This document shows, one piece after another, positions 1 through 6,617 of a stretch of DNA of 41,687 nt. The stretch lies in NCBI GenBank assembly GCA_035489715.1, contig DATHAP010000023.1, forward strand, positions 1 to 41,687, written 5' to 3'. The stretch is from Actinomycetes bacterium (GTDB lineage Bacteria > Actinomycetota > Actinomycetes > JACCUZ01). How positions within the stretch are numbered: the first letter of the stretch is position 1; every line of letters starts with the position of its first letter. The translations under genes were made by a program, and so were the position numbers. The notes beneath the pieces are model-generated. The model saw nothing but the letters and a program-made list of their open reading frames with translations. It ran no database searches and was not told the DNA's origin.

Positions 1-164
1 AGCCACGACCCGCCAGACGGCGGCCGGCGAGGACGCATCCCGTTAGAGAGCCACACAAGATCGTGGGCAGGCACTTATCGAGCGACTCGCCGACCACCTC
101 ACCCGCACCTGGCCCGGCTGCGGGCTGCCATCGAGTCAACAGGTAGGGCACTTAGGGTGCCCGG
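1..164. other. Left edge, no complete gene recognised
   Basis: No complete gene can be supported here. One plus-strand frame is open from base 2 to a TAG at 44-46 and could be the last codons of a gene that begins outside the window, but too little is visible to name it. The rest of the stretch has no start codon with a convincing ribosome binding site or -10 element. It serves as the downstream flank of the dehydratase gene, which ends at 165. Confidence 0.3.
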
Positions 165-1106
165 TCAGCGCAGTAAATCTCTGCCGAGGGAGCGCGGATC
201 TGTGTTCGCACCGCACACGACAACTGCGACCCGCTCGTCGTCGCTCGGCGTGTATTGCTTGGACAAGATCGCTGCGTATGCCGTGGCCGCACCGAACTCT
301 GACGCGATCCTGTACTCGCTCCACAGTTGCGCACGGGCCTGGATGATGTCCTCGTCGGCGACAAGTACCGAGATGGGCGGCTCGGCCGCCTGAGCGGCAA
401 ACGCGAGGTCGCCGATCCGGCGCGCCCCCAAAGCGTCCGCCGCACAGCCGGAAACCTCGACGTCGACGGGACGGCCGACGCTCATCGCTCGGTTGAGTGT
501 GGGGCTTTGCTCCGGTTCGACGGCAACGACACGAGCGCGACCCAGAGCAGCTGCGGCGACCCCGGCGTAGAGGCCGCCACCACCCACTGCAATGACGATC
601 GTGTCGATCGTCGGCTCTTCTCCGAGGATTTCCTCGCCTAGCGTCCCTGCACCGGCTGCGACCTCAACTTGGTCGTAGGCGTGGGCGAAGGCCGCACCGG
701 TTGACTCGCCGAAATCGACGGCCGCTTGGTAGGCCTCGGCGTACTCGGTGCCGAAGCGTCTGACCTCCGCGCCGTAGCTGCGGATGCGCGCAACCTTGAC
801 CTCGGGTGCGGTCTCCGGCACGAAGACCGTCGCTCTAACCCCCAGCTCATCCGCGACGTAGGCTTGAGCGAGCCCCGCGTTGCCACCAGAAGCAACGACG
901 ATTCCGGCCCCGCTGAGCTCGCCGCGTTCGATCGCAGTGAGCTGGCGATTGAAGGCCCCCCGGGTCTTGAAGACGCCGCAATGCTGCAAGAACTCGCACT
1001 TGATCCACACGGTGTCGCTGCCTGCCGGGCTCATCAGGGGGGTTCGACGGATGCGCCCCTCGATGCGACGGGATGCGGCGAGAACGTCGTCTCGAGTGAC
1101 CCTCAC
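165..1106 (-). CDS. PLP-dependent threonine/serine dehydratase-like protein
   Basis: This 313-aa protein is a fold-type II PLP enzyme of the threonine/serine dehydratase family, which deaminates hydroxy-amino acids to 2-oxo acids in the cytosol. Visible motifs are FKTRGAFN near residue 47, whose Lys should bind PLP, an Asn loop SGGNAG near residue 74, and the phosphate-cradle glycine loop GGGGLYAG near residue 176. There is no C-terminal ACT domain, so feedback control as in biosynthetic IlvA is unlikely; the length suits catabolic or serine dehydratase-like members. The start is GTG. A GATACT hexamer at 1118-1113 on the minus strand ends 6 nt before it, so the message is probably leaderless. 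It stands alone, and the true substrate (Thr, Ser or a related amino acid) cannot be told from sequence. Confidence 0.85.
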   Translation of the reverse strand: MRVTRDDVLAASRRIEGRIRRTPLMSPAGSDTVWIKCEFLQHCGVFKTRGAFNRQLTAIERGELSGAGIVVASGGNAGLAQAYVADELGVRATVFVPETAPEVKVARIRSYGAEVRRFGTEYAEAYQAAVDFGESTGAAFAHAYDQVEVAAGAGTLGEEILGEEPTIDTIVIAVGGGGLYAGVAAAALGRARVVAVEPEQSPTLNRAMSVGRPVDVEVSGCAADALGARRIGDLAFAAQAAEPPISVLVADEDIIQARAQLWSEYRIASEFGAATAYAAILSKQYTPSDDERVAVVVCGANTDPRSLGRDLLR

Positions 1107-1169
1107 CTGGCCAGTATCACTTGCGGTGGTGCGCGACAGAATGCCGGATACCGAGCGGATCGGTGGGCG

Positions 1170-1289
1170 TTACGGGGTCCGCTGTGATCGGCCAAGCCGG
1201 CGACGGATCGACTCTCGCTGCGCCTCGACGCACGGCTCGCAGCGGCACCCGTAGTCGGTGTAGCGGGTGACGCCGTGGTCGGGCGGCAC
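1170..1289 (-). CDS. 39-aa Cys-rich small protein
   Basis: A very short gene on the minus strand starts with GTG at 1289 and ends with TAA at 1170. The product has the segment YTDYGCRCEPCVEAQ followed by a basic tail with RRR. The C-x-C-x2-C pattern after an aromatic Tyr-rich stretch, followed by a basic helix, resembles small actinobacterial and phage proteins of the HGT..Y..GCRCD.C..A type, which may bind zinc. A TAGTCT hexamer at 1301-1296 lies exactly 6 nt before the start codon, the same spacing as other leaderless genes in this window. It lies upstream of the dehydratase on the same strand, 63 nt away. The family resemblance is from memory; its function is unknown. Confidence 0.5.
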   Translation of the reverse strand: MPPDHGVTRYTDYGCRCEPCVEAQRESIRRRLGRSQRTP

Positions 1290-1377
1290 GGATCGAGACT
1301 AGGACGGTCACGATCCGGATACGACATCGGTGACAACCCGGGGTTGACAGCAATCCGTCAGGGCTACCGTCGCTGCC

Positions 1378-1590
1378 ATGGTGAACCCACGCAAGCGTGA
1401 GAAGTACTTGGCCTTCGTCGAAGCGCGGCGGCGCCTCAACTCCGCCCTTCCGTCAGCGACAGCAGCCGTGCAGGAAGGAGCTCCGGACGCCATCGTGTCC
1501 GCGGAGGACGTGCCGAGGGTGAGTCGCCTGGTAGAGGACGTTCAGTCCACGTGGCCGGCGTATCAGCCGAGCCACTCGACGCATAGGTAA
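1378..1590 (+). CDS. Small hypothetical protein (70 aa)
   Basis: I do not recognise this 70-aa protein. It has a basic N-terminus (residues 4-8, PRKRE), a predicted helical middle and a Ser/His-rich tail. Support for a real gene comes from the promoter: TTGACA at 1344-1349, then TACCGT at 1365-1370 (a short 15-nt spacer), then the ATG 7 nt later, consistent with leaderless transcription. There is no transmembrane segment or signal peptide. The next small gene follows after 28 nt on the same strand, so the two could be co-transcribed. Confidence 0.45.
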   Translation: MVNPRKREKYLAFVEARRRLNSALPSATAAVQEGAPDAIVSAEDVPRVSRLVEDVQSTWPAYQPSHSTHR

Positions 1591-1618
1591 GCCGTCCTGC
1601 GACCCCAACGCCAGGGAC

Positions 1619-1813
1619 GTGGCATCACCGCCCGTGCGCGAGGCGCTGATCGGCCCGGATGGGGTGCGCGTGGAGCGCATCCTCGTCACTCGTCACCTCG
1701 ACCAGCCGGCTCGGCAGATGCTGCGGGTCCGGAGAGGCAGCTACCTCGCAGACTGCGCCACCGTGGCCGAGCTCGTCGACCTAGCGTCGCTGGTGCCAGA
1801 GCAGCATGAGTAA
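1619..1813 (+). CDS. Small conserved-looking protein (64 aa)
   Basis: The 64-aa product contains GVRVERILVTRHLDQPARQ, then a stretch LRVRRGSYLADCATVAELV, then DLASLV. This layout (two short beta strands, a conserved Gly-x-Tyr, an acidic helix ending in D-L-A-x-L-V) resembles short hypothetical proteins common in actinobacterial accessory regions; that family recognition is from memory and the function is unknown. The start used is GTG at 1619, preceded only by a weak GGGA. An alternative in-frame GTG lies at 1634. The gene sits between two other tiny ORFs on the same strand. Confidence 0.5.
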   Translation: MASPPVREALIGPDGVRVERILVTRHLDQPARQMLRVRRGSYLADCATVAELVDLASLVPEQHE

Positions 1814-1854
1814 GCCTGACCCTCCTTGTCCACCATGCCGGTAAGGTCCCAGCC

Positions 1855-2009
1855 ATGGCGCGACGGGGAAACAGGGTCGGCTCTTCGACGTCACGGTCTA
1901 TCTCTCGTCAGCGGTCTTGGTCCTGCTCCTGGCGGGCGCATTGTCGAGCGGTGCGGTCGCGGCCGCCGCGCTCATTCCGTTTGGGTTCGCCGTCTGGCGC
2001 CAACGCTGA
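1855..2009 (+). pseudogene. Small membrane protein ORF with a 1-nt frameshift
   Basis: An ATG at 1855 has TAAGGT at 1842-1847, exactly 7 nt upstream, the leaderless layout seen elsewhere here. Its own frame encodes implausible Ser/Arg-rich sequence. From 1869 the frame one base earlier encodes a clean membrane segment (RLFDVTVYLSSAVLVLLLAG, then a second hydrophobic run) ending at a TGA at 2007-2009. Restoring one base in the GGGGAAA run at 1865-1871 would join the start to the membrane frame as a protein of about 51 aa. It may be a decayed gene or a homopolymer sequencing error. Function unknown. Confidence 0.4.
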
Positions 2010-2029
2010 CTGAGACGGGGAGCACCGGG

Positions 2030-2110
2030 TTGGGTGACGTGGTGGCGTCCATCGGTGTGATCGTCCTCATCGGCTGCGTGGTGCTGCTGGCGCTGAGCGG
2101 ACATCGGTGA
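2030..2110 (+). CDS. Possible 26-aa membrane peptide
   Basis: A TTG at 2030 is preceded 8 nt upstream by GGGGAG (2017-2022) and opens a 26-codon frame. It encodes a single hydrophobic span (GVIVLIGCVVLLAL) and ends at TGA 2108-2110. In-frame GTG at 2039 is an alternative start. It directly follows the frameshifted membrane ORF at 1855-2009 and could be a second small membrane peptide or a further piece of the same decayed gene. No family is recognisable; support is the hydrophobicity and the ribosome binding site only. Confidence 0.25.
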   Translation: MGDVVASIGVIVLIGCVVLLALSGHR

Positions 2111-2318
2111 CGTCTCGCGCAGCCGATCCCTCTTGTGCGTCGTCGCTGATCCACGCTGCGAGGAGGCTGAGGGACGCACCAAGCAACGCACTGACGCCTA
2201 CCAGCAGCGATGCCAACCGCCGGTTGGAGCCGCCCGCGGGGTCCGCTCGAGGATTCGTTCCCCATGGGGTCCCCTTGTGAGTCCGCAGATAGTCCGCAAG
2301 ACGTTCGCTTGCGGTCAA
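2067..2318 (-). CDS. Possible small single-span membrane protein
   Basis: This 83-aa frame on the minus strand has a polar N-terminus, one strong hydrophobic segment (LASLLVGVSALLGASLSLLAAW, about residues 35-56) and an acidic C-terminal tail. The only upstream start is TTG at 2318, with no ribosome binding site. The best ribosome binding site in the area (AAGGGG, followed 5 nt later by an ATG) is in a different frame and would need a frameshift to reach the membrane segment. Its 3' end overlaps the 26-aa ORF on the other strand. It may be real, decayed or spurious. Confidence 0.3.
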   Translation of the reverse strand: MTASERLADYLRTHKGTPWGTNPRADPAGGSNRRLASLLVGVSALLGASLSLLAAWISDDAQEGSAARDVTDVRSAPAAPRSR

Positions 2319-2325
2319 CTACTGC

Positions 2326-2387
2326 CAACGGTTGTCAGCAGCGTTTCCGCAGGTTAGAGGGCAAGTGCCATGCACAGTCAACCGTTG
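2326..2387. repeat. Pair of CAACNGTTG palindromes
   Basis: CAACGGTTG lies at 2326-2334 and CAACCGTTG at 2379-2387, each a 9-bp near-perfect palindrome. Their centres are 53 bp apart, about five helical turns. They lie about 150-200 bp upstream of the sulfatase gene. Such phased pairs can be operators, but no regulator gene is adjacent. A 7-bp hairpin, CCGCAAG/CTTGCGG, lies just to the left at 2294-2314. Confidence 0.3.
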
Positions 2388-2534
2388 CCAACTATGCGGG
2401 GTGAGGACAACATGTCGTCGGTGTCCAAGGCCAGCTAGGCGGCTGACCGCAGCACACGCCCTTCCTCCCGCGCGTGACCGACAGTCCTCGCGGGTAGGTG
2501 CGTCGTCGTCGCAAGCCGCGCAGAAGGAGTCAGG

Positions 2535-3869
2535 GTGGACGCTTCGTCGGAAGAGCACACGGCCGCTGCCCGCCGCGGGCGCCCCGACGTGGTCGTGATC
2601 CTCACCGACGACCAGCGCCCGGACACGCTGCCGCACATGCCGGCGGTGCGTGAGCACATCGTCGGCAAGGGCACCCGGTTCAGCCGGATGGTGTCGCCCA
2701 CGCCGACCTGCTGCCCCTCTCGGTCATCCTTGCTGACCGGTCTGTCCGCCCGGCGGACCGGGGTCTACGGCAACTCGCACCCGGACGGCGGGTGGCGGAC
2801 CTTCTTCGACAACGGCAACGAGAGCCGCACCCTGGCGACGGCGCTGCAAGGGCATGGCTACCGCACCGGCATCGTCGGCAAGTACCTCAACGGCTTCGCC
2901 CAGAACGAGCTGGGCCTCACGGCCGGTCACCGGCCGCCGGGGTGGGACGTCTTCCTCACCTTCCGGAAGCGCACCGGCGCCTACTACGACTACACGCTCA
3001 CCGACGGCAGCCACCACGGGAAGGACGCAGCGGACTACTCCACCGACGTGCTCGGCGGGCGAGCCGCCCGGTTCATCCGCAGCACCGATCCCGACCAGCC
3101 GCTGTTCCTGCTGTTCTCGCCGTTCGGCCCGCACAAGCCCTACCGGCCGGCACCGCGGCACAAGGGCGACTTCGCCGACCTGCCGACGTACCAGCCGCGC
3201 TCGGTCACCGAGAGGGTGGCGGACAAGCCGCCCTTCCTGAGGGACCGCCCGCGGGTGAAGCAGGCGACCATCGACTGGGTCCGGGCGAGGCAGCAGGAGC
3301 AGCTGGCATCCGTCGACGACGCCGTGGCCGAGATCGTCGATGCCCTCCGCGAGTCAGGCCGGCTGCACAACACGCTTCTGATCTACATGTCGGACAACGG
3401 CCTGATGACCGGCGACCACCGCATGATCGGCAAGTCCCTGCCCTACCGCTTCGCGACGGACGTGCCGCTCGTGGTGCGCTGGGACGGCCACGTCGACGCC
3501 GGCGAGGTCGACCGGCGGCTGGTCGCGACGGTCGACGTGACCACCACCATCATCGAGGCGACCGGCGCAACCCTGGACACCGACGGGACCAGCGTCATGA
3601 GCGACGAGAAGCGGTCCGGCGTGCTCGTCGAGGGACGCAAGTGGCAGCGGCTGGACGGATCGGTGCCGCACCCGGCCTACTGCGGGCTGCGCACCGACCA
3701 CTTCCTGTTCGCGCGCTACGCGGACGGCTTCGAGGAGCTCTACGACTACCGGGAGGACCCGTTCGAGGCGCGCAACCGGGCGGGCGACCCGGACCATGCC
3801 GAACGGGTGCGCTCGATGCGGCTGCGGACGCTCGAGGGCTCGGTCCCGCGGCCTCCCGGCTTCTCCTGA
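2535..3869 (+). CDS. Sulfatase (formylglycine-dependent, alkaline phosphatase superfamily)
   Basis: This 444-aa protein is a type I sulfatase that hydrolyses sulfate esters. The N-terminal metal-binding pair is in VVVILTDDQRPDTL (Asp25, Asp26). The signature CCPSRSSLLTG places the C-x-P-S-R cysteine at residue 60, the residue converted to formylglycine by a formylglycine-generating enzyme. GKYLNG and, near residue 285, MSDNG complete the metal and sulfate site. No signal peptide is visible, so it would be cytosolic unless exported another way. Start is GTG, chosen because AAGGAG lies 7 nt upstream. Family members include arylsulfatases, choline sulfatase and glucosamine-6-sulfatase; the substrate cannot be fixed here. 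The acetyltransferase gene begins 28 nt downstream from its own promoter. Confidence 0.9.
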   Translation: MDASSEEHTAAARRGRPDVVVILTDDQRPDTLPHMPAVREHIVGKGTRFSRMVSPTPTCCPSRSSLLTGLSARRTGVYGNSHPDGGWRTFFDNGNESRTLATALQGHGYRTGIVGKYLNGFAQNELGLTAGHRPPGWDVFLTFRKRTGAYYDYTLTDGSHHGKDAADYSTDVLGGRAARFIRSTDPDQPLFLLFSPFGPHKPYRPAPRHKGDFADLPTYQPRSVTERVADKPPFLRDRPRVKQATIDWVRARQQEQLASVDDAVAEIVDALRESGRLHNTLLIYMSDNGLMTGDHRMIGKSLPYRFATDVPLVVRWDGHVDAGEVDRRLVATVDVTTTIIEATGATLDTDGTSVMSDEKRSGVLVEGRKWQRLDGSVPHPAYCGLRTDHFLFARYADGFEELYDYREDPFEARNRAGDPDHAERVRSMRLRTLEGSVPRPPGFS

Positions 3870-3897
3870 ACCCGGGCCGGATGGCTAGGGTCCTCCC

Positions 3898-4480
3898 GTG
3901 GCAGCGCCGAGGGACGACGACCCCCGCTCGATGCGCGAGCGGATGCTCGCCGGCGACCTGTACGTCGCGGACGACCCGGAGATCGCCGAGCACCTCGCCG
4001 CGGCGCAGGACCTGATGGCCTCCTACAACGCGACGACCCCGCGCCAGGGGCCGCTGCGGCGGCACCTGCTCGAGTCCTTGCTCGGTCGGTCGGCGAGGGG
4101 ACCGAGATCCGGCCTCCGCTCTACGTCGACTACGGGGCCCTGATCTCGGTCGGCGCCCGCACGTTCGCCAACTACGGCCTCGTGGCCCTCGACGTCGGCG
4201 CCATCACCATCGGCGACGACGTGCAGATGGGCCCCCACGTGCAGCTGCTCACCCCGACCCACCCGGTGGCCGCCGGCCCCCGCCGCGACAAGTGGGAGGC
4301 GGCGCTGCCGATCACGATCGGTGACAACGTCTGGCTCGGCGGTGGCGCGGTCGTACTGCCCGGAGTCACGATCGGCGCCAACAGCGTCGTCGGCGCGGCG
4401 CCGTCGTCACCAAGGACGTCCCGCCGGACGTGGTCGTGGTCGGCAACCCGGCCCAGGCGGTCCGGGCCGTCGAGCCCTGA
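3898..4480 (+). pseudogene. Maltose/galactoside O-acetyltransferase-like gene, two frameshifts
   Basis: Three consecutive frames together spell a left-handed beta-helix acetyltransferase of the Maa/LacA/NodL type, which acetylates sugars with acetyl-CoA. Frame 1 gives the N-terminal cap (MRERMLAGDLY, then ASYNAT, then LLESLLG). After about 4086 the next frame continues with VGEGTEIRPPLYVDYG and the hexapeptide repeats ITIGDDVQMGPHVQ and ITIGDNVWLGGGAVVLPGVT. After about 4398 the third frame gives VVTKDVPPDVVVVGNPAQ and the stop. Each junction is repaired by one added base in a short run (TT near 4086, GGG near 4397), giving about 194 aa, the usual length. TAGGGT at 3886-3891 lies 6 nt before the GTG start. 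Either a recent pseudogene or assembly errors. Confidence 0.8.
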
Positions 4481-4592
4481 CTCGCCTCCTCGGACGGCCG
4501 ACGATGACGTACGGCGCGCTCGTCACGCATCCGCGGGCAGCACCGGGCACGAACTACCGGGCATGCCCCCAGCCGCGCCTCCCGTGGCGCCG

Positions 4593-4805
4593 TCAGGCGT
4601 CCTCGAGGCGGAAGCCCACCTTCATGCCGACCTGGAAGTGCTGCGGCGCCCCGTCGACCACCTGGCCACGCACCTGGGTGACCTCGAACCAGTCCAGGTG
4701 GCGCAGGGTCTGGGCGGCCCTGGCCAGGCCGTTGCGGATGGCGGCGTCGACCCCCTCCTCGGAGGTGCCGACGATCTCGGTGACGCGGTAGGTGCGGTTG
4801 CTCAT
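4593..4805 (-). CDS. Dodecin
   Basis: The 70-aa protein matches dodecins, small cytosolic proteins forming hollow 12-mers that store FMN/FAD and, in bacteria, often coenzyme A. The order is a first strand TYRVTEIVGTS, a single helix (EEGVDAAIRNGLARAAQTL), a strand with the conserved Trp in LDWFEVTQVRG (isoalloxazine stacking), the Gln/His-rich turn, and a last strand FQVGMKVGFRLED. The length is typical. GAGGAG, about 6 nt before the ATG, is a normal ribosome binding site. It is divergent from the DUF3099 gene, with 53 nt between the starts, so the promoters share that gap. Its 3' end faces the broken acetyltransferase. Confidence 0.93.
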   Translation of the reverse strand: MSNRTYRVTEIVGTSEEGVDAAIRNGLARAAQTLRHLDWFEVTQVRGQVVDGAPQHFQVGMKVGFRLEDA

Positions 4806-4858
4806 CCGGTGCTCCTCGAAGGGTGTCGGGTCGGTCTGGGGCGGTTAGGGTGAGACGC

Positions 4859-5191
4859 GTGGCCCGCACCTCGCAGCGCGCACCACGGCTCCTGCGCAGG
4901 CGGTCCGGCGCCCGGGAGCCGGTCTACCAGATCACCGGCGCCCGGCGCGGCGTCCGGGAGGACGTCGACACCCGCACCCGGCGCTACCTGATCTCCATGG
5001 GCATCCGCACGATCTGCTTCGTGCTCGCCGTGGTCTTCGACGGCTGGCTGCGCTGGGTCTTCATCGCGGGCGCGATCGCGCTCCCCTACCTGTCGGTGGT
5101 GTTCGCCAACGGGGGCCGCGAGAGGGTGGTCGACCTGCCCGAATCGGACCTTGCGGACGACCGGCGCGCAATTGGCCGCTCGGGCTCTTGA
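4859..5191 (+). CDS. DUF3099 family membrane protein
   Basis: This 110-aa protein matches DUF3099, an actinobacterial family of unknown function. It has a basic cytosolic N-terminus, the family-typical segment QITGARRG near residue 30, a DTRTRRY motif, then two hydrophobic spans (about residues 48-62 and 68-84) and a polar tail. GTG at 4859 was chosen because the protein then begins just before the conserved domain and because TAGGGT at 4846-4851 lies 7 nt upstream, giving a leaderless transcript. It is followed by the candidate 6C-type RNA and is divergent from dodecin. Confidence 0.8.
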   Translation: MARTSQRAPRLLRRRSGAREPVYQITGARRGVREDVDTRTRRYLISMGIRTICFVLAVVFDGWLRWVFIAGAIALPYLSVVFANGGRERVVDLPESDLADDRRAIGRSGS

Positions 5192-5215
5192 GGTGACATC
5201 GATCCGTGCAATACT
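5188..5215 (+). promoter_or_regulatory. Promoter of the candidate small RNA
   Basis: TTGAGG at 5188-5193 and AATACT at 5210-5215 are separated by 16 nt, a good sigma-70-type promoter overlapping the end of the DUF3099 gene. Transcription would start near 5221, immediately before the first hairpin, about 95 nt ahead of the next coding region. Confidence 0.5.
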
Positions 5216-5220
5216 CCCGC

Positions 5221-5305
5221 CACAGCGTCGTGCGGCTCTTCCGCGCGACGACTCGAGCGCGATGCCGGGCGGCTCCCCCCGTGGCTGCCCGGCATCGCCC
5301 TGTCG
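5221..5305 (+). ncRNA. Candidate 6C-type small RNA
   Basis: Two strong hairpins follow the promoter. The first pairs 5226-5235 with 5241-5250 (10 bp including one G-U) around a 5-nt loop CTCTT. The second is a perfect 12-bp stem, 5259-5270 with 5287-5298, around a 16-nt loop that contains CCCCCC. Two tandem stem-loops with cytosine-rich loops and an independent promoter are the hallmarks of the actinobacterial 6C RNA family (M. tuberculosis B11), which pairs through its C-rich loops with G-rich mRNA sites. The first loop here is less C-rich than the name implies and no T-run follows the second hairpin. It could instead be a structured 5' leader of the gene at 5316. Confidence 0.55.
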
Positions 5306-5315
5306 GGGGTAGCCG

Positions 5316-5582
5316 GTGACCGAGGGCCCTGAAGCCGCCTCGCCGGTGTGCTCGGCGAAGGGGTGCCGTGCCGACGCCGCCTGGGTCCTCGCCTGGAACA
5401 ATCCGCGGCTGCACACGCCGGACCGGCGCAAGACCTGGACCGCGTGCGACGAGCACAAGGAGTCGCTGACCGAGTTCCTCGCCTCCCGAGGGTTCATGCG
5501 GGAGACCCGCTCGATCGCCGAGTGGCACGCCTCGGCGTCCGCATCGCCCGCCGTGGACCGGCTCTCGGGTCAGGAGGGCTAG
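5316..5582 (+). CDS. Small conserved Cys/His protein (88 aa)
   Basis: The product starts with a potential metal site C-x4-C (CSAKGC, residues 12-17), continues AAWVLAWNNPRLHTPDRRKTW, then has a second site C-x2-H (CDEH, about residues 48-51), followed by LTEFLASRGF. Small proteins with this layout are common and conserved in actinomycetes; some carry the unreliable label acetone carboxylase, which this length cannot support. The two Cys/His pairs suggest a zinc knuckle. Start is GTG at 5316. It lies downstream of the candidate small RNA, possibly in the same transcript, and its stop abuts the end of moaA, which converges on it with no gap. Confidence 0.7.
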   Translation: MTEGPEAASPVCSAKGCRADAAWVLAWNNPRLHTPDRRKTWTACDEHKESLTEFLASRGFMRETRSIAEWHASASASPAVDRLSGQEG

Positions 5583-6566
5583 CTAGCCGCCGATCGCCGA
5601 CATCGGCCGGTCGGGCTGCAGGAAGCCGGGGTCGCCGATGCCGTGCCCGGCCCGCTTGGCCAGCAGCGAGGCCCGCATCCGCGCAGCGAGCCCGTCGTCG
5701 TCGACCCCGGCGCGCATCGCCGTGCGCAGGTCGGACTCCTCGCGGGCGAACAGGCAGTTGCGCAGCTGCCCGTCGGCGGTCAGCCGCACCCGGTCGCACG
5801 CTCCGCAGAACGGCCGGGTGACCGACCCGATGACGCCGACCCGGCCGGGGCCGCCGTCGACCAGCCACTCCTCGGCGGGCGCGCTGCCCCGGTCCTCGGG
5901 CACCTCGGTCAGGGTGAACGCGTCGGCCAGCCGGGCCAGGATCTCGTCGGCGTCGACCATCTGGCTGCGGTCCCAGCCGTGCTGCGCGTCGAGGGGCATC
6001 TGCTCGATGAACCGCAGCAGGTAGCCGTGGTCGATCGCCCACCGCAGCAGCGGGACCGCCTCGTCGTCGTTGACGCCGCGCACCAGCACCGCGTTGACCT
6101 TGACCGGGGTCAGGCCCGCTGCCTCGGCGCCGGCCAGGCCGTCGAGCACGTCGGAGAGCCGGTCCCGCCGGGCGATGGTCGCGAACCGCTGCGCGTCGAG
6201 CGTGTCCAGCGAGACGTTGACCCGGTCCAGCCCGGCGTCGGCCAGCGCTCCGGCGACCTTGGCCAGCCCGATGCCGTTGGTGGTCAGCGAGGTGTGCGGC
6301 CGGGGCTCCAGCGCGGTGACCCGCTCGACGATCGACACCAGACCCCGGCGCAGCAGCGGCTCGCCGCCGGTGAAGCGGACCTCGGTGACGCCCTCGGCCA
6401 CGGCGACCGACACCAGCCGCACGACCTCGTCGTCGGTGAGCAGCTCGGGGCCGGGCAGCCACTCCAGCCCCTCGGGCGGCATGCAGTAGGAGCACCGCAG
6501 GTTGCACTTGTCGGTCAGCGAGACCCGCAGGTCGGTCGCCACACGACCGAAGGTGTCCACCAGCAC
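5583..6566 (-). CDS. moaA: GTP 3',8-cyclase MoaA (molybdenum cofactor)
   Basis: MoaA is a radical SAM enzyme that, with MoaC, converts GTP to cyclic pyranopterin monophosphate, the first step of molybdenum cofactor synthesis. The N-terminal [4Fe-4S] motif is C21-x3-C25-x2-C28 in TDKCNLRCSYCMPP. TGGEP follows, and the C-terminal cluster Cys set is in FCGACDRVRL and LRNCLF. The protein ends in Gly-Gly, needed in MoaA for the second step of catalysis. Length 327 aa is normal. Start is GTG at 6566; TAGGGT (6578-6573, minus strand) lies 6 nt before it, so the mRNA is likely leaderless. No other moa gene is in the window. Confidence 0.95.
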   Translation of the reverse strand: MLVDTFGRVATDLRVSLTDKCNLRCSYCMPPEGLEWLPGPELLTDDEVVRLVSVAVAEGVTEVRFTGGEPLLRRGLVSIVERVTALEPRPHTSLTTNGIGLAKVAGALADAGLDRVNVSLDTLDAQRFATIARRDRLSDVLDGLAGAEAAGLTPVKVNAVLVRGVNDDEAVPLLRWAIDHGYLLRFIEQMPLDAQHGWDRSQMVDADEILARLADAFTLTEVPEDRGSAPAEEWLVDGGPGRVGVIGSVTRPFCGACDRVRLTADGQLRNCLFAREESDLRTAMRAGVDDDGLAARMRASLLAKRAGHGIGDPGFLQPDRPMSAIGG

Positions 6567-6617
6567 CGGTCCACCCTACGTCCCCCGGCCGACAACGGCG
6601 GGTTACGGTCTGCGGTG

